Assembly (NCBI GenBank): GCA_002898215.1
Contig: BEIF01000001.1
Span: 539,501 to 603,500 of the forward strand
Direction: 5' to 3'
Source of the DNA: a bacterium HR29
GTDB lineage: Bacteria; Chloroflexota; Dehalococcoidia; Tepidiformales; Tepidiformaceae
Length of the DNA: 64,000 bases
The notes below the pieces were generated by a model. The model did no database searches. It worked only from the letters and a program-made list of their open reading frames with translations, and was not told the DNA's origin. The position numbers and the translations under genes are program-made. Below, one piece after another: positions 38,801 through 47,167 of the stretch (position 1 is its first letter; each line of letters begins with the position of its first letter).

Positions 38801-40970
38801 CCTGGTCTGCTCCCCGACGATGGAGCTGGGCATCGACATTGCGGACCTGGACCTCGTGCACCTCCGCAACGTCCCGCCGACGCCGGCGAACTACGCCCAG
38901 CGCTCGGGCCGGGCCGGCCGGCAGGGCCAGCCAGGGCTGGTCGTGACGTTCTGCCACGCCCAGAGCCCACACGACCAATACTTCTTCCGCCACCGGGAAG
39001 AGGTGGTCGCCGGGGCGGTGCGAGCACCCCGGCTGGACCTGACCAACGAGGCGCTCGTTCGGGCCCACGTGCAGGCCGAGTGGCTGGCGCAGGTGGGGCT
39101 GCCGCTCCGCCAGTCGATTACGGACGTCATCGACACTGGGCAATCCGAGACACTCCCTCTCCGTCCGGAGGCGGCCGAGCAGATCCGACTCGGCCCGGAA
39201 TCCCTGGCAAGGGTTCGCGGGCGTATCGAACGCATCCTCGAGGCCGATAGGGAGCTTCTCGAGCGTTCGGGTTGGTACAGCGGGAGCTGGCTCGACCGCG
39301 TGCTCCAGGACGCCCCGCGAACCTTCGACCGGGCCTTCGACCGGTGGCGGGCCCTGTATTGGATCGCCCGGCGGCAACTGGACGACGCTCGAAGATTGGA
39401 GGACCAGGCCCTTAATCGACACGAGCAGGAACAGGCGCAGCAACGGCAGGTGGAAGCGCGCCGACAGTTGAACTTGTTGACCCAAATGGGGGTTGCCCGG
39501 GAGGAGGGCGACTTCTACCCGTATCGGTACCTGGCGACCGAGGGCTTCCTTCCCGGCTACAACTTCCCGGCCCTCCCGGTCCGGGCCTGGGTACCACGAG
39601 GCGAGGGAGAGTACATCTCCAGGGCTCGTTCGCTGGCAATCCGTGAATTCGCCCCGGAGAACCTCGTCTACCACGAGGGCGCCAAATGGCAGGTGGACCG
39701 GCTCTTCCCCCCGCCGGGCGGTCTTGAGGAATGGCTGTCGGTCAAGCATCTCTGTCGGCGCTGTGGCAGCTTCGCGGAGCAGGACCTCGAGCGCTGCCCG
39801 GGATGCAACCAGCTCTTCGACGGGGTACATGGGAGACGTCTCCAACTCCTCGAGCTGGTGAATGTGCGGGTCCGGCGTCGCGAGCGGATCACTTGTAACG
39901 AGGAGGAGCGCATCCGGAGGGGGTACTACATCCAGCTCGCGTTCCGCTTCGCGCCCGCGGAAACGGGGGTCCGGACGGTCGGAGCGGACGTGGTGGCCGA
40001 CGGCACAAAGTTCGCGGAGCTGGTCTACGCGCCCGCGGCCACCATCGCTTACATCAACGAAGGCTGGAGGGGGCGCCGGACCGGCTTCCTTGTGGACTTC
40101 GAGTCGGGCGAAATCTCTTCCGAGGGCGAAGCCAAGGAGGACCAGAACTCGCCCCAGAAGGGAAATAAGAAGCGCGTCTGCCTGTGGGTACAGGAGACGC
40201 AGAACCTGCTGCTCCTTCGCTTCCATGACCCGTTGGTGCGAGAGAGCGACGTGGCCCAGACGACGCTCCAACACGCTCTCAAGCGGGGGATCGAACAGGC
40301 GTTCCAGCTCGAGGATCGGGAGCTCGAGGTAGCTCGCGTCGGCGAAGGCGAGTGGAGGGCGCTGCTCTTCTACGAGGCTGCCGAAGGCGGCCTCGGCGTC
40401 CTGCGTCGGCTGGTGGAGGAGCCGCGAGCGTTGGCCGAGGCTGCCCGGGCGGCGCTCGACATCTGTCACTACGAACCCGATGGTTCGGAAAAGGCGACGC
40501 GGTGTGTTCAGGCCTGCTACGAGTGTCTGCTGAGCTACACGAACCAGCTCGAGGCTCGCAATCTCGACCGGCGGGCGGGGCGTGAATGGCTGCTCAGGCT
40601 GGCGAAGTGCGAGGTGCACCCTCGGGTCGGCCCCCGCAACCGGGACGAACACGTGACGTATCTGCGGTCCCTCTGTCAGTCGACGCTCGAGCAGCGATTC
40701 CTCGAGGCGGTGGTCGCGAGCGGACTTCGCCTTCCCGATGACGCCCAGAAGTCCATCCAGGAACCGCGCTGTATCGCTGACTTCTTCTACCAGCCGAACG
40801 TCCTCGTGTTCTGCGACGGCCCGGTGCACCAGAGCGACGGCCAGCGCCGGATCGACGAGCGTCTCCGCCGGGAGCTGCTCGTTCGCGGGTATCGGGTCAT
40901 CGTGTTCCGCTGGGACGAGGACCCGGCGACCGTGTTCCGCCAGTGGCCGGACGTCTTCGGGGTTCGGTGA
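35898..40970 (+). CDS. giant DEAD-box helicase with DUF1998-like zinc region and C-terminal nuclease signature, 1,690 aa
   Basis: Motif I TSGTGSGKT lies near 109-117, the Walker B FDELHTYRG near 229-237, GTSATL near 264, the class motif FTDSRQDASLQAGHFNDF near 612-629, and motif VI QRSGRAGRQGQ near 1000. CRRCG...CPGC near 1285-1302 and a four-Cys patch around CHYEPDG...CYECLLSY near 1523-1548 form a DUF1998-like zinc region. The last 65 residues contain ADFFYQPNVLVFCDGPVHQ and GYRVIVFRWDED, the pattern of Vsr/DUF559 endonucleases. YprA/MrfA helicases, DrmA/DrmB of DISARM and DruE of Druantia share the helicase or DUF1998 parts; size and layout are closest to DruE. A TTGACC at 35776 could give it its own promoter. 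The ATG at 35898 follows GGGGGAGG; the earlier open frame is low complexity. Confidence 0.88.
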   Translation: MSVFALHRRLMEDYADFIRSFVAIRDERARQFVERELLEAARLWPEPLLQLSPAYQRDASVDELVAEGVLHPEAARIFRRGEQPLRLFRHQVQAIRAARAGRSFVVTSGTGSGKTLCYLVPIVDTVLRNPEVLRPTAIIVYPMNALVNSQLQALRDLEDAYCRRTGRPFPVRFARYTGDTPQEERESIRRDPPHILLTNYVMAELMLVRPEDHGLVRSRADRNEPFFLVFDELHTYRGRQGADVAMLVRRLKARLECPKVIQIGTSATLVAHPDATPEERRSTVAEFASTFFGSRLSPDDVIEESLEPATEGGPPTATELQAALREPLPDNRKGFRRHALARWLEFAVGVEPEAGGRLRRRTPRTLSDLAQELAEATGAAPPECRAALERILLRAAEMNASEGESAELREPFFAFKLHQFISQGKALYATLEAPEVRSFSMEGEVVSERPYFPLRFCRLCGHEYYHVLRTDDAFIPFPVGQDVDEEDAQAGYLTIADEWSEEQVPDEWFDAQGRLRRPWKDRAPRPVWVRPDGTFTDAEPEEATATKMWWQAKQFWLCLQCGEFYDGRDQEFRKLTYLSSEGRSSATTVLAASLLRQAEATGAARPKLLTFTDSRQDASLQAGHFNDFVRTVVLRSALHRALQEHGELRYDAVADETVARMGLELRDIAKNPLLSPSSSAASSVWEVFTELTEYRLYDDLRRGWRVLMPNLEEAGLLAIDYEGLAETCSRDDVWSEVPLLCDSPPEKREEVVRTLLDYFRYHRAIYARVFERDDNLRTLVRRVQQELNTFWGLDENERLTGAPRFIIRGGRSELPDKVPIRFLGPRTPIGRYLRRALDPDSQSLKLEAILQPLLTVLTEQGFLREEGLPRTSLVGYRLDAARIVWRVGDGTPRPDPVYRRGTAEAPRRRANPYFQRLYQDAAEQFGFLEAREHTAQVVAPGERERRERRFRWLPEDQNDFSLGRRLPYLVCSPTMELGIDIADLDLVHLRNVPPTPANYAQRSGRAGRQGQPGLVVTFCHAQSPHDQYFFRHREEVVAGAVRAPRLDLTNEALVRAHVQAEWLAQVGLPLRQSITDVIDTGQSETLPLRPEAAEQIRLGPESLARVRGRIERILEADRELLERSGWYSGSWLDRVLQDAPRTFDRAFDRWRALYWIARRQLDDARRLEDQALNRHEQEQAQQRQVEARRQLNLLTQMGVAREEGDFYPYRYLATEGFLPGYNFPALPVRAWVPRGEGEYISRARSLAIREFAPENLVYHEGAKWQVDRLFPPPGGLEEWLSVKHLCRRCGSFAEQDLERCPGCNQLFDGVHGRRLQLLELVNVRVRRRERITCNEEERIRRGYYIQLAFRFAPAETGVRTVGADVVADGTKFAELVYAPAATIAYINEGWRGRRTGFLVDFESGEISSEGEAKEDQNSPQKGNKKRVCLWVQETQNLLLLRFHDPLVRESDVAQTTLQHALKRGIEQAFQLEDRELEVARVGEGEWRALLFYEAAEGGLGVLRRLVEEPRALAEAARAALDICHYEPDGSEKATRCVQACYECLLSYTNQLEARNLDRRAGREWLLRLAKCEVHPRVGPRNRDEHVTYLRSLCQSTLEQRFLEAVVASGLRLPDDAQKSIQEPRCIADFFYQPNVLVFCDGPVHQSDGQRRIDERLRRELLVRGYRVIVFRWDEDPATVFRQWPDVFGVR

Positions 40971-41011
40971 AGGTGCCGTTGGGGCGCTGCGCCGGGACGC
41001 AACGGTAGGAG

Positions 41012-41041
41012 GGTTCGGCTACTCCCGACGGGGAGCGAACC
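41012..41041. terminator. imperfect hairpin after the defence locus
   Basis: GGTTCG (41012-41017) pairs with CGAACC (41036-41041), and CTCCC (41022-41026) with GGGAG (41031-41035) around a GACG loop, leaving a 4-base bulge. It lies in the 165-bp gap between convergent genes and could end transcription from either side. There is no T tract. Confidence 0.45.
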
Positions 41042-41135
41042 GACATCGCCCTACAGCGGGACGGGGTGAGCGGATGGGGCGGGGCCCCCGCACCGCTGAT
41101 CCGGGCCTTCCGGGCGTCCGGGGTGGCCGCGTGCC

Positions 41136-42086
41136 TCAGCCCCGAGCCGACGTCGACAGGCTCTCCAGCTCCGGCGGATACGGCTCGAAGAGCGTCTGCG
41201 CGGAGAGGTACTCCACTCGGAAGCGGACCGCCCAGGAGCGGAGCAGGGTGAGGATGGCCTCGGCGGGCAAGGCTCGGCGGCGGTAGGCGGCGAGTGCAGC
41301 CCGGAAATGGGCGCGCTCCTCGGCGGAGAGGTGGTCGGCGACGAAGCCGTACAGATGGGCGGCGACATCGGCGAAGCGGCCTAGGGTCGGTGGGTGCTGC
41401 AGCGTGGCCATGAACATGCGCCGGTACTCGGCGAGGGCATCGTGCCAGGGCAGCGACCGCGCGCCGGCCAGCCCACGGCCGAGTTCCCGCGCGCGCCGCG
41501 GATTGTGAGCCAGGAGCACGAACTTGTACCGCGTGTGGAGGTCGACCAGCTCACCGAAAGTGCGGACGTCCCGAAGACGCGCGCTGGCGAAGACTCGCGT
41601 GAGGAAGTTCGCCCGCAACTCCCGGTTCGTGAGACGCCCTTCGTCCTCCATGGGGAGATCGGGGAACGCCTTCGCCATCGCCGCCGCGAAAAGCCCGGGC
41701 TGCCGGCGCCGCGGTCCACCTTCGTTCGGCGCGTAGACCCGCGCATCCTTCACGCCACACGTCGGCGACCGGTTCTTCAGGATGAACCCGTCGATGTCCC
41801 CCACGCTGGTGGCGAAGCGACCGGCGAACTCGGCCATGGCCTCCGTCAGGTCCCTGCCGGTCCCGGGTTGGACGAGGCGGACCTCTCCCTCCGATTCCAC
41901 GAGACGCACCGGCGGTCTGGGCGAGCCCAGCCCGAGCGCGAACTCCGGGCAGATGGGCACGAAATCGACATGGGCGCGGAGGGCGGCGACGAACTCGTCG
42001 GGAATGAGGCTGCCATCGTAGCGGACGGCTTCGAACCCGAGGCAGGCGCTGACCACGACCCGCGGCCGCGGCCATGGTGTGGCCAT
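41136..42086 (-). CDS. DUF523-DUF1722 fusion protein, 316 aa
   Basis: The N-terminal DUF523 (YbbK-like) domain has VSACLGFEAVRYDG, VPICPEF and KNRSPTCGVKDA, with Cys residues suited to a metal or Fe-S site; the C-terminal DUF1722 (YbgA-like) domain starts at LTNRELRANFLTRVF and includes LVDLHTRYKFVLLAHNP. Function is unknown, but ybgA lies next to the photolyase gene in E. coli, and here the fusion is the last gene of a cluster with photolyase. That repeated association suggests a role in light or UV response. Start at 42086; it follows crtI by 4 bp. Confidence 0.9.
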   Translation of the reverse strand: MATPWPRPRVVVSACLGFEAVRYDGSLIPDEFVAALRAHVDFVPICPEFALGLGSPRPPVRLVESEGEVRLVQPGTGRDLTEAMAEFAGRFATSVGDIDGFILKNRSPTCGVKDARVYAPNEGGPRRRQPGLFAAAMAKAFPDLPMEDEGRLTNRELRANFLTRVFASARLRDVRTFGELVDLHTRYKFVLLAHNPRRARELGRGLAGARSLPWHDALAEYRRMFMATLQHPPTLGRFADVAAHLYGFVADHLSAEERAHFRAALAAYRRRALPAEAILTLLRSWAVRFRVEYLSAQTLFEPYPPELESLSTSARG

Positions 42087-42090
42087 GGCA

Positions 42091-43611
42091 CTACCCTCCC
42101 GCGGCTGCCGGAGCGACGAGAACTCGCCGAACAGCGGGACCGAGGTCGGCGGAAACGAGCCGGGCGGTGATGGCGGCGGAGAGGAGCACGCCCGGCATGC
42201 CCGCCCCTGGGTGTGTGCCCGCCCCCACCAGGTAGAGGCCCGGGACCTCCGTCCGGTTGCGCGGCCGGAACGCTGCCGACTGCCACAGGGTGGGCTCGAT
42301 GCTGAAGGCGGCGCCCCTGAAGGAGCGAAGCCGTTCGGCAAAGTCGCGCGGAGTGAACGAGTGGGCGACCACGATGGACTGGCGCAGCCCGGCGAATCCG
42401 GGGACCCGTTCGAGCTCGCGGAGCACCCGCTCCCGGAACGCCGGCTCTTCGTGCTCCCAGTCGATGCCCCGGCCTTCGTGCGGAACCGGGACGAGCACGT
42501 ACATCGTTTCCCGGCCGGGCGGCGCGACGCTGGGGTCGGTCCGCGACGGGGTGTGGACGTAGAAGGCGAGGTGGGGCGGGAGGCCGCGGCCGTCGAAGAC
42601 GTGCCGGAGCGTCCCGCGGTAGTCGCCGGGCATCACGATCGTGTGGTGGGCGAGGTCGGGGAAGGCGCGGTCGAGCCCGAGGTACAGAAGGTAGCAGCTC
42701 ATCGAATACCGCATCCGCGGCAGCCGCCACGCCCATAGCTTCGGTCGGTCCTTGGGCTCGAGCAGCTCCAGATAGGTCATCGGTGCGTCCGCGTTCGAAA
42801 CGACGGCCCGGCTCCGAATGCCCTCGCCTGAAGCGAGGAGCGCTCCCGAGGCCCGCCCGTTCTCCGTGAACACGCGGGACACCGGGGTCCCGGTGAGGAG
42901 GTCGCCTCCGAGCTCACGGAATCGGCGCACCATCGCCTCGACGATGGCGTACGTTCCGCCCCGGGCGTACCACACGCCCTCCGTGCGCTCTAGGTGGGGC
43001 ACGATGCTGTAGACGGAACTCGCCCGGAGGGGATTTCCCCCGATGAATAGGGGGTGGAAGGAGAAGAGCGACCGCACGCGCTCGTCGGCGAAGTGTCGCT
43101 TCGCCAGGGCGTAGACCGAGCGGTGCGCGCCGAGTCGGACGAGCTCGGGCACGACCCGGAGGAAGTCGGCGATGCGGAGGAACGGCTGCCTGGCGAGCTC
43201 GCCGAACGCTCGGTCGTAGATGCGGGCTGTCGAGTGGAGGAAGCGCGCCACCGCAGCGGCGTCCCCGGGGGCCAGGGCCGCCACCGCCCCGGCATCGTCG
43301 CCGCCGCCGTAGTCGACGCTGCTGCCGTCGGCGAACACCACTCGGTAGTACGGGCGCAGCGGCAGCAGCTCGACGTCGGCATCGAACTCCGCACCGGCGG
43401 CGTGCCAGAGCTCCCGGAAGAGTGACGGCAGGGTGACGAGCGTCGGCCCCATGTCCCAGACGTGGCCATGGTCCTCGAGGCGGTACGCCCTCCCTCCCGG
43501 GCGCTCCCGTGCCTCGACCACGAGGGTGCGGTAGCCGGCCGCCTGGAGGCGGAGGGCTGCGGCCAGCCCTCCGAACCCGGCGCCGATGACGAGCACGTCA
43601 ACGCGCCTCAT
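42091..43611 (-). CDS. crtI: phytoene desaturase CrtI
   Basis: CrtI desaturates phytoene stepwise towards lycopene with FAD. GAGFGGLAAALRLQAAGY is the FAD Rossmann motif, followed by VVEARERPGGRAYRLEDHGHVWDMGPT, and the C-terminus has GLYLVGAGTHPGAGMPGVLLSA, the CrtI-type second signature. Length of 506 is standard. ATG 43611 is preferred over the GTG at 43617. The whole downstream pathway (crtB, cruF-like, glycosyltransferase) is in the same operon. How many double bonds it introduces cannot be told from sequence. Confidence 0.94.
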   Translation of the reverse strand: MRRVDVLVIGAGFGGLAAALRLQAAGYRTLVVEARERPGGRAYRLEDHGHVWDMGPTLVTLPSLFRELWHAAGAEFDADVELLPLRPYYRVVFADGSSVDYGGGDDAGAVAALAPGDAAAVARFLHSTARIYDRAFGELARQPFLRIADFLRVVPELVRLGAHRSVYALAKRHFADERVRSLFSFHPLFIGGNPLRASSVYSIVPHLERTEGVWYARGGTYAIVEAMVRRFRELGGDLLTGTPVSRVFTENGRASGALLASGEGIRSRAVVSNADAPMTYLELLEPKDRPKLWAWRLPRMRYSMSCYLLYLGLDRAFPDLAHHTIVMPGDYRGTLRHVFDGRGLPPHLAFYVHTPSRTDPSVAPPGRETMYVLVPVPHEGRGIDWEHEEPAFRERVLRELERVPGFAGLRQSIVVAHSFTPRDFAERLRSFRGAAFSIEPTLWQSAAFRPRNRTEVPGLYLVGAGTHPGAGMPGVLLSAAITARLVSADLGPAVRRVLVAPAAAGG

Positions 43612-43617
43612 GAGCAC

Positions 43618-45138
43618 CTACTCCTTCGCACCTACTCCCTCCACTGCGGCGAGGGGCTCGCCCGCGAAGCCGGAAAGCCGCCGCACCTCGGCCTCGAGCT
43701 GCGCGGTGAGCGCCGCCTCGTCGTCCTCCGGTCGGACCATGATCGGAGTGCCGACGCGTAACTCGACGCGCCAACGGCGCTTCCCGCCGCTTGGCCGGCA
43801 GTAGGTGAGCCCGACGGGGAACACGGGGACCGGCCGCCCCAGTCGGGCCGCCGCACGGGTGGCGAGCCAGGCCGCGCCCTTGCCGAACGGCAGGAGTTCG
43901 TCGGGGCGGTTGCCCGCGTGGGGGTCGTACACCGGCCGGCCCTCGGGGAAAACGGCGAGGAGCTCGCCGGCGCAGAGGCGTTCCAACGCCGTCCTCATGC
44001 CGGCTGCCATCGGGCCGGCTCGAAATCTCTCCCGTCCCGGGCGCTCGATGACGGGCCATCCCGCCAGCCGGCAGTGCCACTCCATCAGACGGCGGAGCGC
44101 TCCGGTTCCTGCCCAGTCGAGTGCGACGAGGATGCTGGGTGGGCGCGGCAGCGTTGCCGTGAGGAGGGCGCCGTCGTACAGGTTGTGGACGTGCCGAACG
44201 GCGAGCAGGGTCGGGCCCTCGGTGGGCACCCGCTCGACTCCCTCCGCGTGCACCTCGAGCCGCCGAACGAGGATGCGGGCGGCTGCGCGTACGAACCGTC
44301 GGCCGAACCGGCCCTCGCGCCCGATGGCTCTGGCGGCCAGCGCCGGGAGTACAGCGACGGGGACGACGATGGCGACCGGCTGCCACAGGCCCACTCCCAG
44401 GGCGATGGACGCCGCGAAGGTGACGTTGGCGAGGTAGCACGCCAGCGGAACGCCGATATCGTGTGGGTCGAGGGCGAGGTCGCGGCGCCAGAGGAGGCGG
44501 CTCAGGCCCATGAACGTGAGGCCGGTGGCCATCCATCCGGCGAAATTCTGGAGGGGCATGCCGAAGTAGGAGCCGTCGTCGAACCAGACCCAGAACCGGA
44601 CCGGGAGGGATTCGTGGGCCATCGCTGGGTCGAGGACGAGGTCCCAGGCGACGAGCAGCCAGCTGCCGACGACGAGCCCGGCTGCAGTTCGAAGGCCAGG
44701 GCGCCGGACCCGCGAGGCGAGCGCCGACCCGAGCGCGTAGCTCGCGAGGCCCATGAAGAACCACGACATGGGGATGGTGTAGGGAACCCGCCCCAGGATC
44801 TTGGCGCCGAGGCCGTCGAGGTACGCATACCCACCGAAGGGCCAGCCTGTCTTCGTTCCGAAGAGCTCCGCTGCCAGCGAGACTCCCGTCGATGCGGCGA
44901 GGAAGATGGCGAGTCGCCCGCGACCGAGAGCGGAGAGCGCCCAGGTGGCCATCGCCGCCGCCCCGAGCCAGATCTGGAGGGGGCCTCCGTGCCGCATACC
45001 GAACTCGTACGTTCGCTGGGCGAGCGCCTCGCCTTGCCACAGCTCGGGGTTGGGGAGCGCGACGAGGATGCCAGCCGCTCCGAAAGCCATCATGGCGATG
45101 TGTCCCACCAAGGCCGCTCGGCTAAGACGGGGGAGCAT
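43618..45138 (-). CDS. CruF-like carotenoid 1',2'-hydratase fused to a PlsC-type acyltransferase, 506 aa
   Basis: The first ~270 residues are a multi-pass membrane domain of the CruF/DUF422 family, which adds water across the 1',2' bond of lycopene-type ends: ELFGTKTGWPFGGYAYL, GRVPYTIPMSWFFMG and SWLLVAWDLVLDPAM are family marks. From about 285 a PlsC-type acyltransferase follows, with VRHVHNLYDGALL in place of the usual NHxxxxD (the His-Asp spacing differs) and an intact LLAVFPEGRPVYDP. Together with the glycosyltransferase upstream this suggests a hydroxylated, glycosylated and acylated carotenoid. The start overlaps the previous stop in a TGATG junction. Fusion of these two steps in one chain is unusual. 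Confidence 0.88.
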   Translation of the reverse strand: MLPRLSRAALVGHIAMMAFGAAGILVALPNPELWQGEALAQRTYEFGMRHGGPLQIWLGAAAMATWALSALGRGRLAIFLAASTGVSLAAELFGTKTGWPFGGYAYLDGLGAKILGRVPYTIPMSWFFMGLASYALGSALASRVRRPGLRTAAGLVVGSWLLVAWDLVLDPAMAHESLPVRFWVWFDDGSYFGMPLQNFAGWMATGLTFMGLSRLLWRRDLALDPHDIGVPLACYLANVTFAASIALGVGLWQPVAIVVPVAVLPALAARAIGREGRFGRRFVRAAARILVRRLEVHAEGVERVPTEGPTLLAVRHVHNLYDGALLTATLPRPPSILVALDWAGTGALRRLMEWHCRLAGWPVIERPGRERFRAGPMAAGMRTALERLCAGELLAVFPEGRPVYDPHAGNRPDELLPFGKGAAWLATRAAARLGRPVPVFPVGLTYCRPSGGKRRWRVELRVGTPIMVRPEDDEAALTAQLEAEVRRLSGFAGEPLAAVEGVGAKE

Positions 45139-46277
45139 CACACCACCTCGGCCAGCAGTCTGCCGCGCCAGCGATGGCGTCGAGCGAGGGCAGCGTGCCA
45201 CAGCCGGAGCGCCACGGGCAGGTCGGCGAGCGGGGCGAGCGCGGCCCACCCGCGGCCATTCGGGTAGGTTCGGGCCACGCCCAGCCCGACAGCGAAGCGG
45301 AGCGCGATGAGGAACAGCGCCGCCGCGCGCGCCGCGTTGCCGTCCCGACGGCGGGCGATGGCGACGAGGAGGGTCAGCGGGAGGGCCTGCACCGCCGTCG
45401 CCGCCCCGAGGCCATTCCAGGGCGCCGGACGGGTGAGGCCGTCGCGGAGCGCCAGGGAACGCGGCCAGTTGCGCCAGGCGTCCGCTACGGAGTCGTACAT
45501 CGCCACTTCGATGTCGGTGGCCTCCACGCTTCCCACCCGTACGCCTGCAGCGTGGAGGGTGCGAGCGATGGTGACGTCCTCGCACCGGCTGCGGGCCGCC
45601 AACCGCCAGAGCTCCTCGGAGCAGAGAAGTTCGCTCCGGGCGAGCATCGCCTGTCCGTTCGCCAGCACCTCACCCTCCCGTCGAGCCACCGTTCCCGGGA
45701 GACCGACGCGAAAGAGCAGCGAGGCGAGCATGGCGGCGTGGAGCGCAGCGAGGGGACCGCGTACGGTCATCCGCGGCGCTGCTGAGAGGACCCCGCAGTT
45801 CGACGCCAAGGCCGTCGCGAGGAGCCGGGCTGGCGCCCTGGGGCCGAGGCCGACGTCGGCGTCGGTCATCAATACCCAGGCCGTCTCCACCGAATCGAGA
45901 GCACACCGGAGGCCCCACGCCTTCCCGTTCGCCCACCATGGGGGCGGCGCTCCCGCCTCGACCAGCCGGATTCGGGCGTCGGCGGACATCGCTGCCCGTA
46001 CGAGGTCGGGCGTGCCATCGTGGGAGCCCGTATCGACGACGACGATTCGAGCCACGGGCCGACGGCACTCACGGAGCGCTGCCAAACACGGCCCGAGCCG
46101 CTTCGCTTCATTGAGGACAGGGATCACGACGGCCACAGGAGGCAGGCACGCCTCGTCATCCGGTGCGGGGGCGTACCGGAGCCGCGGGCTCCGAGCGTGC
46201 CGCGCTAAGCGGCCGTAGACGGCGAGGGAAGCGCCGAGTTGGAGAAGCATGGCCCCCGCACCGAAATAGCTCCTCAC
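45138..46277 (-). CDS. family 2 glycosyltransferase, probable carotenoid glycosyltransferase (CruG/CruC-like), 379 aa
   Basis: An N-terminal membrane helix leads into a GT-A fold with VAVVIPVLNEAKRLGPCLAAL, VVVDTGSHDGT, the metal-binding VLMTDADVGLGP, a NGQAMLARSE acceptor-side patch and EDVTIARTLH. C-terminal hydrophobic helices anchor it. CruG and CruC attach sugars to the hydroxyl made by CruF. The GTG start at 46277 gives a 4-bp overlap with crtB; an ATG at 46250 is the alternative. The sugar cannot be named. Confidence 0.86.
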   Translation of the reverse strand: MRSYFGAGAMLLQLGASLAVYGRLARHARSPRLRYAPAPDDEACLPPVAVVIPVLNEAKRLGPCLAALRECRRPVARIVVVDTGSHDGTPDLVRAAMSADARIRLVEAGAPPPWWANGKAWGLRCALDSVETAWVLMTDADVGLGPRAPARLLATALASNCGVLSAAPRMTVRGPLAALHAAMLASLLFRVGLPGTVARREGEVLANGQAMLARSELLCSEELWRLAARSRCEDVTIARTLHAAGVRVGSVEATDIEVAMYDSVADAWRNWPRSLALRDGLTRPAPWNGLGAATAVQALPLTLLVAIARRRDGNAARAAALFLIALRFAVGLGVARTYPNGRGWAALAPLADLPVALRLWHAALARRHRWRGRLLAEVV

Positions 46278-47167
46278 CGCACCTCTCCGAAGCGGAGGTC
46301 CCACCAAGCGCGGGCGGCGCAGCGGAGCTTGCCCAGCGCCGAGGTTGCCGCCCGCCCGACGAGGACGCCCGCTCCCAATCGGAGCACCTCGTCGAGGATC
46401 GCCCGGTACGCGTAGGCGGCGGCGGTAATTCCGAAGCGGCAGTCGGTGGGGAGGTAGGCGATGCCACGGAGCCCGCGCCGGTACAACGCCCGGGCAGTCG
46501 CCGCTTCCCGGGCGAGCATCGCCTCGAAGGAGGAGCGGCGGACGCCTCTCAGCCGTTCGGGGTCCAGGTCGGCGATGGTGAGGCCGTACGACGACAACGT
46601 CTCCCGGGGAATGTAGCAACGCCCGCGGCGGAGGTCCTCGCCGATGTCGCGGAGGATGTTCGTTCGCTGCATGGCTCGCCCGAGGGCATCTGCCGCCGCG
46701 AGGGCCGGCGGTTCGCGCACGCCCAAGAGAAGCGCCATGGCGACGCCGACCGTTCCTGCCACACCACGGCAGAACGCGTCGAGCTCGGCTTCCGTTCGGA
46801 AGCTGCGGGGGCGTGCGTCGGCCAAGAGGGCGTCCGCGAGCTCGACGAGGACCTCTCGCAGGCCTGGCACGCGCTGGAGCAGGTCGCCGATCGCGTGCTC
46901 GAACACGGTCTCGGGCGCCGGCCCGCCAGCGGCGAGCCATTCCCGCCACTCCGCGGCCTGGGCGTGTTCCGCCGGCCCACCCTCGTCGACAAGGTCGTCG
47001 AGGAAGCGGCAGAAGGCGTAGAGGGCCGTCACCTCGCCCCGGACCCGTCGCGGGAGGAACCGGGTGGCGAAGGCGAAGGTGCGTCCGTGCGTCGCGAGGA
47101 CGTGGGCGAACTCGGAGCTCGCCGAGGGCGCGGCGGTGATGGTGCCCAGGCGCGCGGCAGTCAACAT
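46274..47167 (-). CDS. crtB: phytoene synthase CrtB
   Basis: CrtB joins two geranylgeranyl diphosphates to phytoene, the first carotenoid step. Both Asp-rich motifs are present, RFLDDLVDE near residue 58 and NILRDIGEDLRRGR near 173, with GRTFAFATRFLP before the first, as in phytoene rather than squalene synthases. Length is 297. Its ATG overlaps the photolyase stop by 7 bp, so carotenoid entry is cotranscribed with DNA repair. Confidence 0.94.
   Translation of the reverse strand: MLTAARLGTITAAPSASSEFAHVLATHGRTFAFATRFLPRRVRGEVTALYAFCRFLDDLVDEGGPAEHAQAAEWREWLAAGGPAPETVFEHAIGDLLQRVPGLREVLVELADALLADARPRSFRTEAELDAFCRGVAGTVGVAMALLLGVREPPALAAADALGRAMQRTNILRDIGEDLRRGRCYIPRETLSSYGLTIADLDPERLRGVRRSSFEAMLAREAATARALYRRGLRGIAYLPTDCRFGITAAAYAYRAILDEVLRLGAGVLVGRAATSALGKLRCAARAWWDLRFGEVR

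Noticed and set aside
38445-40829. A 794-codon minus-strand frame inside the giant helicase gene
   Set aside because: Antisense shadow; the sense strand carries all helicase and zinc motifs.
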